From assembly GCA_035635855.1 (NCBI GenBank), contig DASQAF010000029.1, forward strand, positions 62,001 to 126,000: a stretch of DNA of 64,000 bases. The letters are read 5' to 3'. The translations under genes were made by a program, and so were the position numbers. The notes below the pieces were generated by a model. It did no database searches and was not told the DNA's origin. It saw nothing but the letters and a program-made list of their open reading frames with translations. Positions within the stretch are counted from its first letter, which is position 1. Each line of letters opens with the position of its first letter. Source of the stretch: UBA11740 sp035635855 (lineage in GTDB: Bacteria; Acidobacteriota; Blastocatellia; Pyrinomonadales; Pyrinomonadaceae). This document shows positions 17,379-25,947 of the stretch, piece by piece.

Positions 17379-17448
17379 TAAGACCTCATCCGGGGGATTT
17401 GGGATCAGTAGTCTCTGCCGTAACAAAAGTCGCTGGCGCGACAGCGAT

Positions 17449-18600
17449 CTACTGAAGTGATCGCAAACCGGAGCGCAGCGAAGCACGCAGAACTTGCGCA
17501 GAAATCTCGCGTCCATCAACAATGCGGGCCCGGCCTACCCGTTCCAGCAAAACCCATTTGGTGGCGCCGCCGACGGATTTCTTGTCGTTCGCCATCGCCC
17601 GCACGATCTGGTCAGTGGCCAGATCATGAGCGCGTGGCAGCGGTCCGCAAAGCGCGACAGCCTCGCGCAACAATTCTAACTCGCGAGGGGGCAGCATGCC
17701 TAGATATTTCGAAATTTCGCCCGCCACCAGCATTCCGTAGCCGACCGCCTCGCCATGACGAAAGCGGCGATAACCCGTCAGGCTCTCCAGCGCGTGCGCC
17801 GTCGTATGGCCGAAATTGAGAATGCGCCGCGAGCGCCGATCCTCGCGGCCAATCTCTTCACGCTCGTCGCCGGCGACGATTGAGGCTTTGAAACGACAAT
17901 GCGCCGCAATCGTGGCGCAGACTTCAGTCTGTGATTTCTTTTCGCGGAAATACCGACTGGAGTCTGTGCTACTAAGCAAGCGAACGGTTCGATCAAACAA
18001 CTTACGGTCGCCTGCGGCGCCTTGCTTCACGGCCTCGCACCAACCCGCCGTCAATTCACGCGGAGGCAGAGTGCGCAACGTCTCGGTGTCAATCAATACA
18101 AGGTTTGGTTGATGAAAGGCGCCAACCAGATTCTTGCCCGCCGGCAGATTCACCGCGGTCTTGCCGCCGACCGAAGCATCAATCTGCGCGAGCAGCGTGG
18201 TGGGTACTTGAATGAAGGCCATGCCGCGCAGGTACGTAGCCGCCGCGAAACCGGCGAGATCGCCGACCACGCCGCCGCCGAGCGCGACGATCGCGTCGGT
18301 CCTTTCGAGTCTGGCCTCGCTGAGAAAAGCCAGCGCCCGCTCAAGAGAGCGAAGCGACTTGTAGCGCTCGCCGTCTTTCATCAACCAGGCAGCCGGCGCG
18401 AAACCGGCGCCGCGCAAACTCTTATTTGCCTGCTTTCCAAAAAGATCGAAAATGGTTCGGTTTGAGATCACTGCAATACGTCGGGCTTTCGGGCCTAGGC
18501 TCGCGCGCGCCTCGCGGCCGAGTTCGGACAATAGGTCAGGCCCGATCTTAATTTCGTATTGATGGTGGCGCGCCGGCAAGCGCACCCTTACGAGCGGCAT
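17449..18600 (-). CDS. aroB: 3-dehydroquinate synthase
   Basis: 383-residue AroB, second enzyme of the shikimate pathway, converting DAHP to 3-dehydroquinate with NAD+ and a divalent metal. Visible motifs are the dinucleotide-binding GGGVVGDLAGFAAATYLRG, the active-site PTTLLAQIDASVGGKT, the lysine-bearing EAVKQGAAGD and the metal-binding NFGHTTAHALE and HGEAVGYGM. Between EAVKQG and the CRFKASIVAGDE segment the protein is several residues longer than usual. This stretch (LLSSTDSSRYFREKKSQTEV) is encoded by an in-frame inverted repeat (17912-17972). No other aro gene is in the window. Confidence 0.95.
   Translation of the reverse strand: MPLVRVRLPARHHQYEIKIGPDLLSELGREARASLGPKARRIAVISNRTIFDLFGKQANKSLRGAGFAPAAWLMKDGERYKSLRSLERALAFLSEARLERTDAIVALGGGVVGDLAGFAAATYLRGMAFIQVPTTLLAQIDASVGGKTAVNLPAGKNLVGAFHQPNLVLIDTETLRTLPPRELTAGWCEAVKQGAAGDRKLFDRTVRLLSSTDSSRYFREKKSQTEVCATIAAHCRFKASIVAGDEREEIGREDRRSRRILNFGHTTAHALESLTGYRRFRHGEAVGYGMLVAGEISKYLGMLPPRELELLREAVALCGPLPRAHDLATDQIVRAMANDKKSVGGATKWVLLERVGRARIVDGREISAQVLRASLRSGLRSLQ
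17912..17972. repeat. Inverted repeat inside aroB
   Basis: The arms are 17912-17933 (gtggcgcagacttcagtctg) and 17954-17972 (cgactggagtctgtgctac; reverse complement gtagcacagactccagtcg). They are related inverted copies. The element is in frame and encodes about residues 210-230 of AroB. Confidence 0.75.
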
Positions 18601-18799
18601 GAGCTAGACTGTACCGTGAATGGTGGCGACCAGGTCAAGTCGAATACGAAATCGCTGGTCGATTTCGAGCGGCGTAAGTGTGTTTACGCGACTCTGGCTT
18701 GCTGTTCTGCGGCGACAATGGCTAATTCTTACCCGTAGGCAATGGAAAGAGGTCGCTATTGGCCCTTTTACTTCCTTGTTATCTTTGGATTTCAGAGTG

Positions 18800-18853
18800 C
18801 CGGGAGCCTAAACTCCGGAAAACGCAAGGTGCGGCCCGTTTGCCCCGGGCCGC
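18800..18853 (+). other. Two hairpins in the leader of the OmpA-like gene
   Basis: Bases 18800-18818 can form a bulged ccgggag/ctccgg hairpin and 18831-18853 a strong gcggccc/gggccgc hairpin, with aaaacgcaaggt between them, ending about 10 bp before the ribosome-binding site of the gene at 18873. The rest of the gap from 18601 holds nothing I recognise. A cis-acting RNA is possible; I could not match it to a known class. Confidence 0.4.
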
Positions 18854-18872
18854 GCCCAATAAGAAAGGGTAA

Positions 18873-19877
18873 ATGATGATGCCTCGAAAGAGTCTCTGGT
18901 TTGGCCTCGCCTTGGCGACGGTCGTCGCCGTCTTGATGGTTGCGTCGGTGGACGCTAAGCCCAAGAAAAAGAAACAGCAGCGTCAGGTGAGCGGGGCGCC
19001 CACGCTTTCATTGGCTGCCGATCCCGTGTCGGTCCGAGCCTGCGCTGACGAATCGTCGCACATTGGTTTGATCGCCACAGCGAGCTCTCCTGTAGGCGGA
19101 CCGTTGCGTTACAAGTGGACCACGAACGGGGGAAGGCTCTCGGGCCAGGGGGCGAACACAACTTGGAATCTGGCTGGAGTACAGCCGGGCGTTTATCAGG
19201 CAGTAGTCGAAGTAGACGATGGACGGGCGCTGGACTGCGTAGCGTTTTCATCCGTGTCGATCGTGGTGACCGACTGTCCGCCACCGCCGCCACAGATAGT
19301 TTGTCCGAACGTAACTGTTACGTGTCCTGAGCGGGGCACCGAAGATGCGCCGATCACTTTCACGGCGACGCTTAGCGGCGGTTCACCCAATATCACGCCT
19401 ACGTACAACTGGACAATTAATGCGGGTCATATCATCAGCGGCCAGGGAACGCCAAGCATTACCGTCGATACGAAAGGTTTGGGCGGTCAGAGCATTCGCG
19501 CAAATCTCGATGTGGGCGGTTACGGCATGCGCTGTCCCGCAAGTTGTGCGACCGCGATCGAGATCATCGTCAAGGCCCGGAAGTTTGACGAGTATTATGA
19601 CATCGCGCGCAACGATGAAAAGGCGCGGCTGGACAACTATGCAATTCAGTTGCAAAGCGAACCCGGCACGCAGGGTTACATCATTGTCTATCCGTCGCGG
19701 AAAGCACGTGCCAACGACGCTCAGGCGCGCGCTACCCGTATTTCGGATTATCTGGTGAATTCGCGCGGGATCGACGCGAGCCGATTTACGGTCACGATTG
19801 CGGCGCCGCGCGAGGATTGGTTGTTCGAACTTTGGATCGTGCCCAGGGGCGCGGCCCTGCCCACGCCTCAGCGCTAA
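18873..19877 (+). CDS. Secreted protein with two PKD-like domains and a C-terminal OmpA-like domain
   Basis: 334 residues. The signal peptide is clear (MPRKSLWFGLALATVVAVLM..., cleavage near VDA at about residue 29). Two Ig/PKD-like beta domains follow (about 40-135 and 140-235), each with the pattern Y.W...G and paired cysteines. A C-terminal region of about 100 residues looks like an OmpA peptidoglycan-binding domain (YIIVYPSRKARANDAQARATRISDYL). This suggests an outer-membrane or periplasmic protein tethered to the cell wall. A good ribosome-binding site (agaaaggg) precedes three consecutive ATG codons; the first is used here. It has its own terminator at 19901-19938. Confidence 0.75.
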   Translation: MMMPRKSLWFGLALATVVAVLMVASVDAKPKKKKQQRQVSGAPTLSLAADPVSVRACADESSHIGLIATASSPVGGPLRYKWTTNGGRLSGQGANTTWNLAGVQPGVYQAVVEVDDGRALDCVAFSSVSIVVTDCPPPPPQIVCPNVTVTCPERGTEDAPITFTATLSGGSPNITPTYNWTINAGHIISGQGTPSITVDTKGLGGQSIRANLDVGGYGMRCPASCATAIEIIVKARKFDEYYDIARNDEKARLDNYAIQLQSEPGTQGYIIVYPSRKARANDAQARATRISDYLVNSRGIDASRFTVTIAAPREDWLFELWIVPRGAALPTPQR

Positions 19878-19900
19878 GAACGCGAACACGATGTTGCCTC

Positions 19901-19938
19901 AGCCGGTGCGGTCCTAAATGGCCGCGCCGGCTTTTTTT
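19901..19938 (+). terminator. Rho-independent terminator
   Basis: The stem agccggtgcggt / gccgcgccggct (with G-T pairs) is followed by seven T. It lies 24 bp after the stop of the OmpA-like gene. Confidence 0.85.
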
Positions 19939-19941
19939 GTT

Positions 19942-20041
19942 TCAGAAGCCCGCGCGTCAGCAAGGGCTTGATAGCCCTCCCTCACCGCCCCACCCCAACC
20001 GAGGTGCTCGGTTGGGGGACCCCGGTGGTCGGGCTTCTCAC
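19942..20041. repeat. 'gaagcccgcgcgt' family MITE-like element
   Basis: The left end is tcagaagcccgcgcgtcagc and the right end gtcgggcttctcac, forming terminal inverted repeats. The internal segment ccctccctcaccgcc is shared with the larger copy at 52763-52917. It lies directly after the terminator of the preceding gene. Confidence 0.8.
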
Positions 20042-20055
20042 ACACGACGGACCGA

Positions 20056-20705
20056 TCATTGCCCGGATCGCTCGACCGGAAGTCTTACGGTTGTGTCAGT
20101 CTGGACGAAGACGACGAATCGTTCGCCCTGGGGCAGCACAGCATCATCACCGCGCTTAAAACCGCTCATCAAAGCCAGCGGCGAAATTGGAAACAGCAAA
20201 GCGCCGAAGACGATGGCCTTCGTGGCCACTTCGCCGCCGTGACCTGTTCCCTTGATTCCGTTTCGGCCCGTCGGCAAATCCTTCTGTGCCTGCAGCGGCA
20301 CTCGCGTCAGCTCTATCGCCACCACGTCCAGCATCATCCATGAGAGCTTGCCGGCTTTACCCCAGTGACCGCCGCGCTTCGCCTCTACGACACGACCGGT
20401 CACCAGCGAATACTTTTCGATTACCGTGACGTCGTCCACCTTTACCGGGATCAGAACATGGAAGCTCAGCATATCGCCCGGCCGCATGTCGACAGAGCTG
20501 ACCGTATAGACGGCTTCGATGTCCAGGGGCGTGCCGGCCGGGATTTTGAGTCGCGACTCGGCGCCCGGATCGACGGGGAAGTGTCGGGAGTTGATTGTGA
20601 CGGTTGGATTGATTTTGCTGCGGTTAACTGGACCGTTGCAGACTGTGCCGGGGCAGTAGTTGACAACAAAAGAAGTGCAAGCAATGAAGCAGAAAGGCTT
20701 TTCAC
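20056..20705 (-). CDS. Secreted protein of unknown function, split by a -1 frame change
   Basis: Two frames join to give one plausible secreted protein of about 216 residues. The first frame begins with GTG at 20705 behind a strong GGAGGAGAG ribosome-binding site and encodes a clean signal peptide (MKSLSASLLALLLLSTTAPA). The second frame carries the conserved-looking body (INPTVTINSRHFPVDPG ... SVDMRPGDMLSFHVLIPVKV) down to 20056 and contains a hydrophobic stretch AIVFGALLFPISPLALM. The switch point fits a run of four A on the coding strand (20613-20616). One missing base, or a ribosomal -1 slip at A-AAA, would join ...LTAAK to INPT. It may be a real frameshift, a sequencing error or a pseudogene. 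No family recognised. Confidence 0.55.
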
Positions 20706-20877
20706 GGTGACTCTCCTCCCGTTCGAAATCGAATCGGGCAGGATTCGTATCGCAAGGAGAGTGCCGTAGGAATAATCTGGGAAAGAAGGTCGTACAGACG
20801 GTTCTTGACTAGTTACCAGGAATCAAGAAAGAGATTGGATTCAAGTCGTCCCGTATCGTGTCCACCCGGGAACAGCC

Positions 20878-20906
20878 TTGACGCGCTCTCAGAAGTGCCG
20901 TTATCT
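20878..20906 (+). promoter_or_regulatory. Candidate sigma-70 promoter
   Basis: TTGACG (20878-20883), a 17-bp spacer and TTATCT (20901-20906), about 60 bp upstream of the ATG at 20969. The -35 matches 5 of 6 bases and the -10 about 3 of 6. Confidence 0.45.
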
Positions 20907-20968
20907 TCCTACTGGATTTCAATTCTCTTTTCCCACCATCAGAAGGTTTCAGCAGAAAGGATTCGCCT

Positions 20969-21445
20969 ATGAGACTCGCAGTCAAAGTAAGCGTGCTCGC
21001 CCTCGTTACGATCGCATGCGTTGCCGGCGTAATCGCGCAAGATAGTACGGGCGCTACGCAGAACGCAGTCGCCACGCAGGACACCAGAATACCGAGAAAC
21101 TCAAACGTCTATATCGCTCCGATGGATGGCTTTGAGACTTATCTGGCCGCAGCTTTACGCAAGAAAGAAGTTCCTTTGATCATCGTCACCGATCGTGAGC
21201 TGGCGGATTTCGAGATTACCGGGACTCATGAGAAGAAAAATGCCAGCTGGGCCAAGACCATCTTTGTGAATCCCTCACCCTCAGCGTCGGCCAGCATGCA
21301 GGTCGTGAACCTGAAGACAAAGGTTGTCGTGTATGCCGATTCGTCGCATCGAACCAGCGCCAGTCGCGGTGAGAGAAGCACCGCGGAGAAGCTGGCCAAG
21401 TATTTAAAGAAGAAAATCGAAGACGACGAAAAGAGCAGCCGTTAA
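20969..21445 (+). CDS. Small secreted protein, function unknown
   Basis: 158 residues with a signal peptide (MRLAVKVSVLALVTIACVAGVIA, cleavage near residue 23). The mature part has a possible mixed alpha/beta domain (SNVYIAPMDGFETYLAAALRK...LIIVTDRELADFEITG) and ends in a lysine-rich helix (KLAKYLKKKIEDDEK). The segment recalls proteins that carry a domain for binding or sensing in the periplasm, but no family is recognised. Its promoter region is shared with the divergent secreted-protein gene at 20056-20705. Confidence 0.7.
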   Translation: MRLAVKVSVLALVTIACVAGVIAQDSTGATQNAVATQDTRIPRNSNVYIAPMDGFETYLAAALRKKEVPLIIVTDRELADFEITGTHEKKNASWAKTIFVNPSPSASASMQVVNLKTKVVVYADSSHRTSASRGERSTAEKLAKYLKKKIEDDEKSSR

Positions 21446-21489
21446 TAAGAAGGGCGGCAAACGCGCCCGCTGCAATGCTCTAGAACCTG

Positions 21490-22374
21490 CTAGGGGATCT
21501 TCTCCAAACTTACGTCCAGGTTTACGCTTCCGTTTGGGCTAATAGTCATGGTTCGTTCCCAAGATCTGAACCCTGCCTTCAAGATAACTATTTTGTGTTC
21601 CCCGGGAGTTAGCTGAACTGTCGAGGGCGTAGTACCCAGAAACTTATCATCGACTGTGATCTCAGCACCGTCTGGTGTAGATTTAACTATTACCGATGAT
21701 AGGCGCGTCGAAGCCACTTCTGTCGTTGACCCTGACCCCGTCGTAGTGGACAGCCCGTTGAAGGCTGCGGGATCGAGCACGGTATCCGCCGCCACATACG
21801 CAGTGATTTCCGTCCCTTTCGGAATGGTTATGTCCTTGCCATGCATAAAGAGAAAAAATGGAGCAGCGGGAAAAAACAAAATGCTACTGGCAACGATAGC
21901 CCCGGTCATCGAGGCGGTGTGATTCCCTCCGCTGCCACCTTTCACCGCGCGCAGAGGCACCTTTTCGCCATCAACCAGCTGAACGTAGTCAATGTTAATA
22001 TTAAGCTTTCCAGCGCGCCCCATCCGACGTTTTGGCTGTGCTTCAGTGACCGTTGCGATCGCCATTGCTCCCTGCTTGACTACTACAACGTCTCTGACTT
22101 TGATGTCCTCAAGAACTTCGAAGTCCACTTTCTCATTAGCTTTCGCATCCTTGGAGGACATAGTTCGCGTGAGCTTTAGTTTGACGGGCGTATCCTCTGA
22201 CAATCCAAACGCGAGAGGGGCCCTCGGCGGCGCCGGACTCACCTCGGGTGCTTGGGTTTGCGTCGCGGGCTTCCTGCTTTCTTTGTCCTTTGACTTCTTT
22301 TCTTGTGAGTAAATAACGAACTGGGCGGTGAGGCAAATCAAGAGAACAGAGGACAGTCGTTTGAGGAAATTCAT
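21490..22374 (-). CDS. Secreted PEGA-domain protein
   Basis: About 294 residues. The start at 22374 gives a normal signal peptide (MNFLKRLSSVLLICLTAQFV); an in-frame start at 22434 would add 20 residues before it. After a charged Pro-rich linker there is a beta-rich region (about 50-190) with a short hydrophobic segment (ASSILFFPAAPFFLFMHG). The C-terminal 70 residues are a PEGA domain (SVIVKSTPDGAEITVDDKFLG...TPGEHKIVI), which is associated with cell-surface or S-layer proteins. Exact role unknown; probably periplasmic or envelope-attached. Confidence 0.78.
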   Translation of the reverse strand: MNFLKRLSSVLLICLTAQFVIYSQEKKSKDKESRKPATQTQAPEVSPAPPRAPLAFGLSEDTPVKLKLTRTMSSKDAKANEKVDFEVLEDIKVRDVVVVKQGAMAIATVTEAQPKRRMGRAGKLNINIDYVQLVDGEKVPLRAVKGGSGGNHTASMTGAIVASSILFFPAAPFFLFMHGKDITIPKGTEITAYVAADTVLDPAAFNGLSTTTGSGSTTEVASTRLSSVIVKSTPDGAEITVDDKFLGTTPSTVQLTPGEHKIVILKAGFRSWERTMTISPNGSVNLDVSLEKIP

Positions 22375-22463
22375 AATTCTCCTATATGGAAGAGAGGTCG
22401 GCTGCGAAAACAACATCGTGGGACTATAACCCAAACTCTAAGACGGGCAGCTACTCAAGTAGA

Positions 22464-24437
22464 TTAGACCGCGACCGACTCTTCGTGCTCTTCAACCAAA
22501 TGCGGCGTAATTATTGCGGATGAATCGTTCGTATCCTCGGCAAGAATCTGACTTATGATCGGCAGACTCAGTGAGTGCTTCTTCTCAATCCCCGGAACAT
22601 TATGTCCGGCGGCGTAGACGGCGTGGCGGCCATGCTCTTCGTACCATTCGCCGAGGTTGGCGGTCTTGTGCATGTTCTCGATGATTTGCCGCCAGCCGAC
22701 GCCGGTGTTGTAGGCGCAGAAAGAGATTTCGCCTTCCTGAGTGCCGTAAGGAATGACGCACATCTCAGTGCGTCGGAAGTCATAGTTAAAAAGATCCTGA
22801 AACCACATGCCTTCGACGCATAGCACGCGCCAGACGTCGTTGGGATCCTCAGACGCCTGAGTCTTCATGCGATCGTTGCGATCGGAATTCGAGCTGGTCG
22901 AAGACGGCTTGAACAGGTTGACGATCTGTGAAATCGGAAAGCCCTCGGGCGCGCGCGTCGCGTCAAAGTTACGCATGATTGCCATTCCCAACTGAGCGTA
23001 AGACAGTTTCTTGCCGCGCGCTGTATCCGTAATTACAGCGATGTCTTTCATGAACTGTTCGTAGTCAAAGAAGTCGAACAGCGATCTGAAGTCACCGGTC
23101 TTTCGATTGACGACCGCCAGCGTAAAGATGCCGCAGTTCGGGTGGCAATTGCAGGAAGACCAACCCCACGGCGCGTCCGCACCCTGCAACATGTCCATCA
23201 CGCTGGTGAATGCCGAGTAAGACGAAAGCGGAAACCAATCGCGCAGCGGCTGCATGAGGCCATCGAGTTGATCTTTCAGATCGTGCGTCATGCCTGAGAG
23301 CGTGTAACGCTGCTTGATGCGTATGTCATCGGGAACGTCTTCGTCGCGGCCGGTAAAGGAAACGGGCTGGAAGGCGATCGTCTGAACTTTGTCGATGTTC
23401 TTCGCGGCAAACTCGACGATCTGGCCAATGCCGTCATTGTTGATGGTATTGACGATCGTGGTGACCAGCGTGACTTTGATGCCGACACTCGCCAGGTTCT
23501 CGATCGCGCGCACCTTTACATCAAACAAGTTGCCGACGCCGCGATGCTTGTTCTTCTCTTCACCTACGCCGTCGAACTGTAAGTAAACGCCGTGCTGTCC
23601 GGCAGCCTTGGCGGCTTTGCAAAACTCGATGTCTTCGGCGAAACGGATTCCGTTCGTGGCCGCCAAAATCCGATAGAACCCTACTTTCTTCGCGTAAGCG
23701 ACCGCCTCCAGATAGTAAGGTGACAACGTCGGCTCGCCGCCAGAGAAAAGAATAATGACCTGGCGCTTTGGTTTAAACGAGACTGCGCGATCCAGTATTG
23801 CTTTGGTGTCGTCGAAGGTCGGTTCGTGTACGTAACCAACCTGGTTCGCATCCATGAAGCACGGATTGCACATCATGTTGCACCGGTTGGTTAGATCCAC
23901 AGTCAGCACCGCGCCGCGGCCGAACTTGATATTCGAGGTTCCGTGCTTATGCACATGCGAATCTTCAGCAGCCTTAAAGTCTCGACCGAAAAACAGCGAT
24001 TCAATTCGTTCCAGAAACGCCGGATCCGTGGCCATGACATCGACAAACTCGCCGTGCTTGGGACAGGTCTTGCGCATCACGACCTGGCCGTTTTCTTCCA
24101 GAATCTGCGCCTTGATCTCGCCCGGATGTTCATTCATCAACGACTCGAGCGGCGTGGCGCCGTCGATCACAGCCGTGCGCACTTCCTTAACGCAACGTGG
24201 GCAAAGTGAATCTGTTTCTCTGGGAAAACCGAGCGGCGGCGCGGAGCGCTCATAGGATTTCAGCAGTGGGCCCGGAGCCCATTTCGGTCGAATGGCCTCG
24301 CCTTCAGGAAGACGCCGGTTGACTGACTGAAACGCTTTCCAGGCAACGTCCGACAGCGTCGAGACAATCTTCGAACCGGTTACGCCGGACAACTTACCTT
24401 TATCTGATTCGCCTCGGCGGAATTGATCGCTAAACAA
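22464..24437 (-). CDS. Large radical SAM enzyme with N-terminal zinc-site, Tes/MJ0619-like
   Basis: About 657 residues. The TTG at 24437 is chosen because GAGAGG lies 5 bp ahead of it; another TTG at 24491 would add 18 residues. The N-terminal 150 residues carry CPRC and CPKHGEF, a small metal-site domain. The radical SAM motif follows: C186-x3-C190-x2-C193 in TNRCNMMCNPC. The fold continues with FSGGEPTLSPYYLEA and LQFDGVGEEKNKH. The C-terminal half has further cysteines (SSCNCHPNCGIF, CVEGMWFQDLFNYD). The CPxC...CPKHG module ahead of a radical SAM barrel resembles the archaeal tetraether lipid synthase (MJ0619) family, which joins lipid tails. That role is inference only. Read alone, away from lpxD. 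Confidence 0.75.
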   Translation of the reverse strand: MFSDQFRRGESDKGKLSGVTGSKIVSTLSDVAWKAFQSVNRRLPEGEAIRPKWAPGPLLKSYERSAPPLGFPRETDSLCPRCVKEVRTAVIDGATPLESLMNEHPGEIKAQILEENGQVVMRKTCPKHGEFVDVMATDPAFLERIESLFFGRDFKAAEDSHVHKHGTSNIKFGRGAVLTVDLTNRCNMMCNPCFMDANQVGYVHEPTFDDTKAILDRAVSFKPKRQVIILFSGGEPTLSPYYLEAVAYAKKVGFYRILAATNGIRFAEDIEFCKAAKAAGQHGVYLQFDGVGEEKNKHRGVGNLFDVKVRAIENLASVGIKVTLVTTIVNTINNDGIGQIVEFAAKNIDKVQTIAFQPVSFTGRDEDVPDDIRIKQRYTLSGMTHDLKDQLDGLMQPLRDWFPLSSYSAFTSVMDMLQGADAPWGWSSCNCHPNCGIFTLAVVNRKTGDFRSLFDFFDYEQFMKDIAVITDTARGKKLSYAQLGMAIMRNFDATRAPEGFPISQIVNLFKPSSTSSNSDRNDRMKTQASEDPNDVWRVLCVEGMWFQDLFNYDFRRTEMCVIPYGTQEGEISFCAYNTGVGWRQIIENMHKTANLGEWYEEHGRHAVYAAGHNVPGIEKKHSLSLPIISQILAEDTNDSSAIITPHLVEEHEESVAV

Positions 24438-24739
24438 TAAGACCTCTCTTCTGGGGCACTTTGACGCAATAAGACGCGCCGGGAATATCAAAAGTTACAA
24501 CAAAAGTGAAAAAAGTCTGCTACCCGCGGGAACGAATTCGCTAAAAGCACCAGCAGCGTCATGATAGTTTGGCGGGACAGGCAAAGCAAGGCAAAAAGCC
24601 CTCTAATTGATCGGCTGAACAACCAACGTCAATGTTTTCACCTACTTTGCCTGGGACTCGTTCGCCAATCGCCGGCGTACCGTTGTAATATCTGACCTCG
24701 TTTCCCGGAAAATAGTTGGCCTCGTTATTTGTTCAGCGA

Positions 24740-25795
24740 ATGAGCGAACAGCCGCACAGCACTGTGGAAGAGTTAGCCGCCAGAGTTGGGGGACGAGTGA
24801 TCGGCGATGGCACGAGAGTGATAAGGCGGGTAAATAGTCTGGAAACTGCCACCGAAGGCGAGATCGCTTACGTGGAGGACGAAAAGTGGTTTGCAGCCGT
24901 GAAAAGCAGTCGCGCATCGTGCGTGATTGTTCCGGTCGCCGCCGCAATCGACTCGCCGTGTCGAATTGAAGTGGCAAAGCCAAAACTCGCTTTCGCGTTG
25001 GTCGCAGAGGTGCTGCATCCACAGAAACGGCGCGAACCTGTGATCGATGCCACGGCCGCTATTGCGCAAACTGCGGACGTTGCCTTGACTGCTTTTGTCG
25101 GCCCGCATGTAGCCATCGGCGAGCACAGCCGCATCGGAGTCGGGACGCAGATTCTTGCCGGCGCAATCCTTGGCGACAACGTCGTCGTGGGCGGCGATTG
25201 TGTCATCCATCCCAACGTCGTGATTTATGACAACGTCACCATTGGCGATCGAGTGATACTGCATGCGGGTGTGGTCATTGGCGCAGACGGTTTTGGTTAT
25301 GTCCGCGACCAGCAAAGCCACCACAAGTTTCCGCAAATCGGAACCGTGATCATTGAAGACGACGTCGAATTGGGCGCGAACACTTGCGTGGATCGAGGCG
25401 CGCTGGGCCGTACGCGCATCGGGCGCGGTACGAAGCTCGACAACCTGGTTCACGTCGGTCACAACTGCGACATCGGCGAGCGTGTCGTCATCGCCGGGCA
25501 GACGGGGATTAGCGGCAGCGTCATTATTGAGGATGATTGCATTATCGGCGGACAGGTGGGTTTTGGCGATCACATACGCGTTCAGAGCGGCGCCGTCATC
25601 GGTTCAAAGGCGGGAGTTCTGCCGGGCAAGATTGTCCGGCCCGGCGTGTGGTGGGGAATTCCGATTCAACCCCTGGATAAATACAAACGTTTGAATGCTC
25701 ACGTTGGCCGCTTGCCGCGTATGCGTGAGGAGTTGAAAGAACTGATTGAGCGAGTACGAAAGTTGGAACGTGTGTTGCAAAAGGGGAATGAGTAA
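24740..25795 (+). CDS. lpxD: UDP-3-O-acylglucosamine N-acyltransferase LpxD
   Basis: 351-residue acyltransferase of lipid A biosynthesis that adds the second 3-hydroxyacyl chain to UDP-3-O-acylglucosamine. The N-terminal uridine-binding domain (about 1-100) precedes a left-handed beta helix of hexapeptide repeats (IGVGTQILAGAILGDNVVVGG...). The catalytic histidine lies in NLVHVGHNCDIGE, followed by AGQTGISGSVIIEDDCIIGGQ. A C-terminal helix (MREELKELIERVRKLERV) supports trimer formation. The ATG at 24740 fits the family start; the TTG at 24716 is less likely. It is not in an lpx/fab operon. Its presence indicates a lipopolysaccharide-type outer membrane. The 248 bp upstream hold no clear element. 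Confidence 0.93.
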   Translation: MSEQPHSTVEELAARVGGRVIGDGTRVIRRVNSLETATEGEIAYVEDEKWFAAVKSSRASCVIVPVAAAIDSPCRIEVAKPKLAFALVAEVLHPQKRREPVIDATAAIAQTADVALTAFVGPHVAIGEHSRIGVGTQILAGAILGDNVVVGGDCVIHPNVVIYDNVTIGDRVILHAGVVIGADGFGYVRDQQSHHKFPQIGTVIIEDDVELGANTCVDRGALGRTRIGRGTKLDNLVHVGHNCDIGERVVIAGQTGISGSVIIEDDCIIGGQVGFGDHIRVQSGAVIGSKAGVLPGKIVRPGVWWGIPIQPLDKYKRLNAHVGRLPRMREELKELIERVRKLERVLQKGNE

Positions 25796-25947
25796 GCTTC
25801 GGCCTTGATCAGTTGTCACGTGAGGGAAAAGTACCAGCCAACTAGGACCTTCCAGAAGAAAAGTGTTGACAACCAGGAGATGTTTACGCGAATCTGAGTG
25901 TAGGCTTTGCATACCGCGAAGTCTTTCCCCCCACCCGAGAAATCATC

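Noticed and set aside
18790..18860. Possible c-di-GMP-I (GEMM) riboswitch because of an 'aacgcaag' core between hairpins
   Set aside because: The conserved ggcaaacc strand and the acgcaaagc core of the class are absent; only a loose likeness remains.
24773..25573. Antisense reading frame (266 codons) opposite lpxD
   Set aside because: Shadow of the hexapeptide repeat codons; composition is repetitive and no family is seen.
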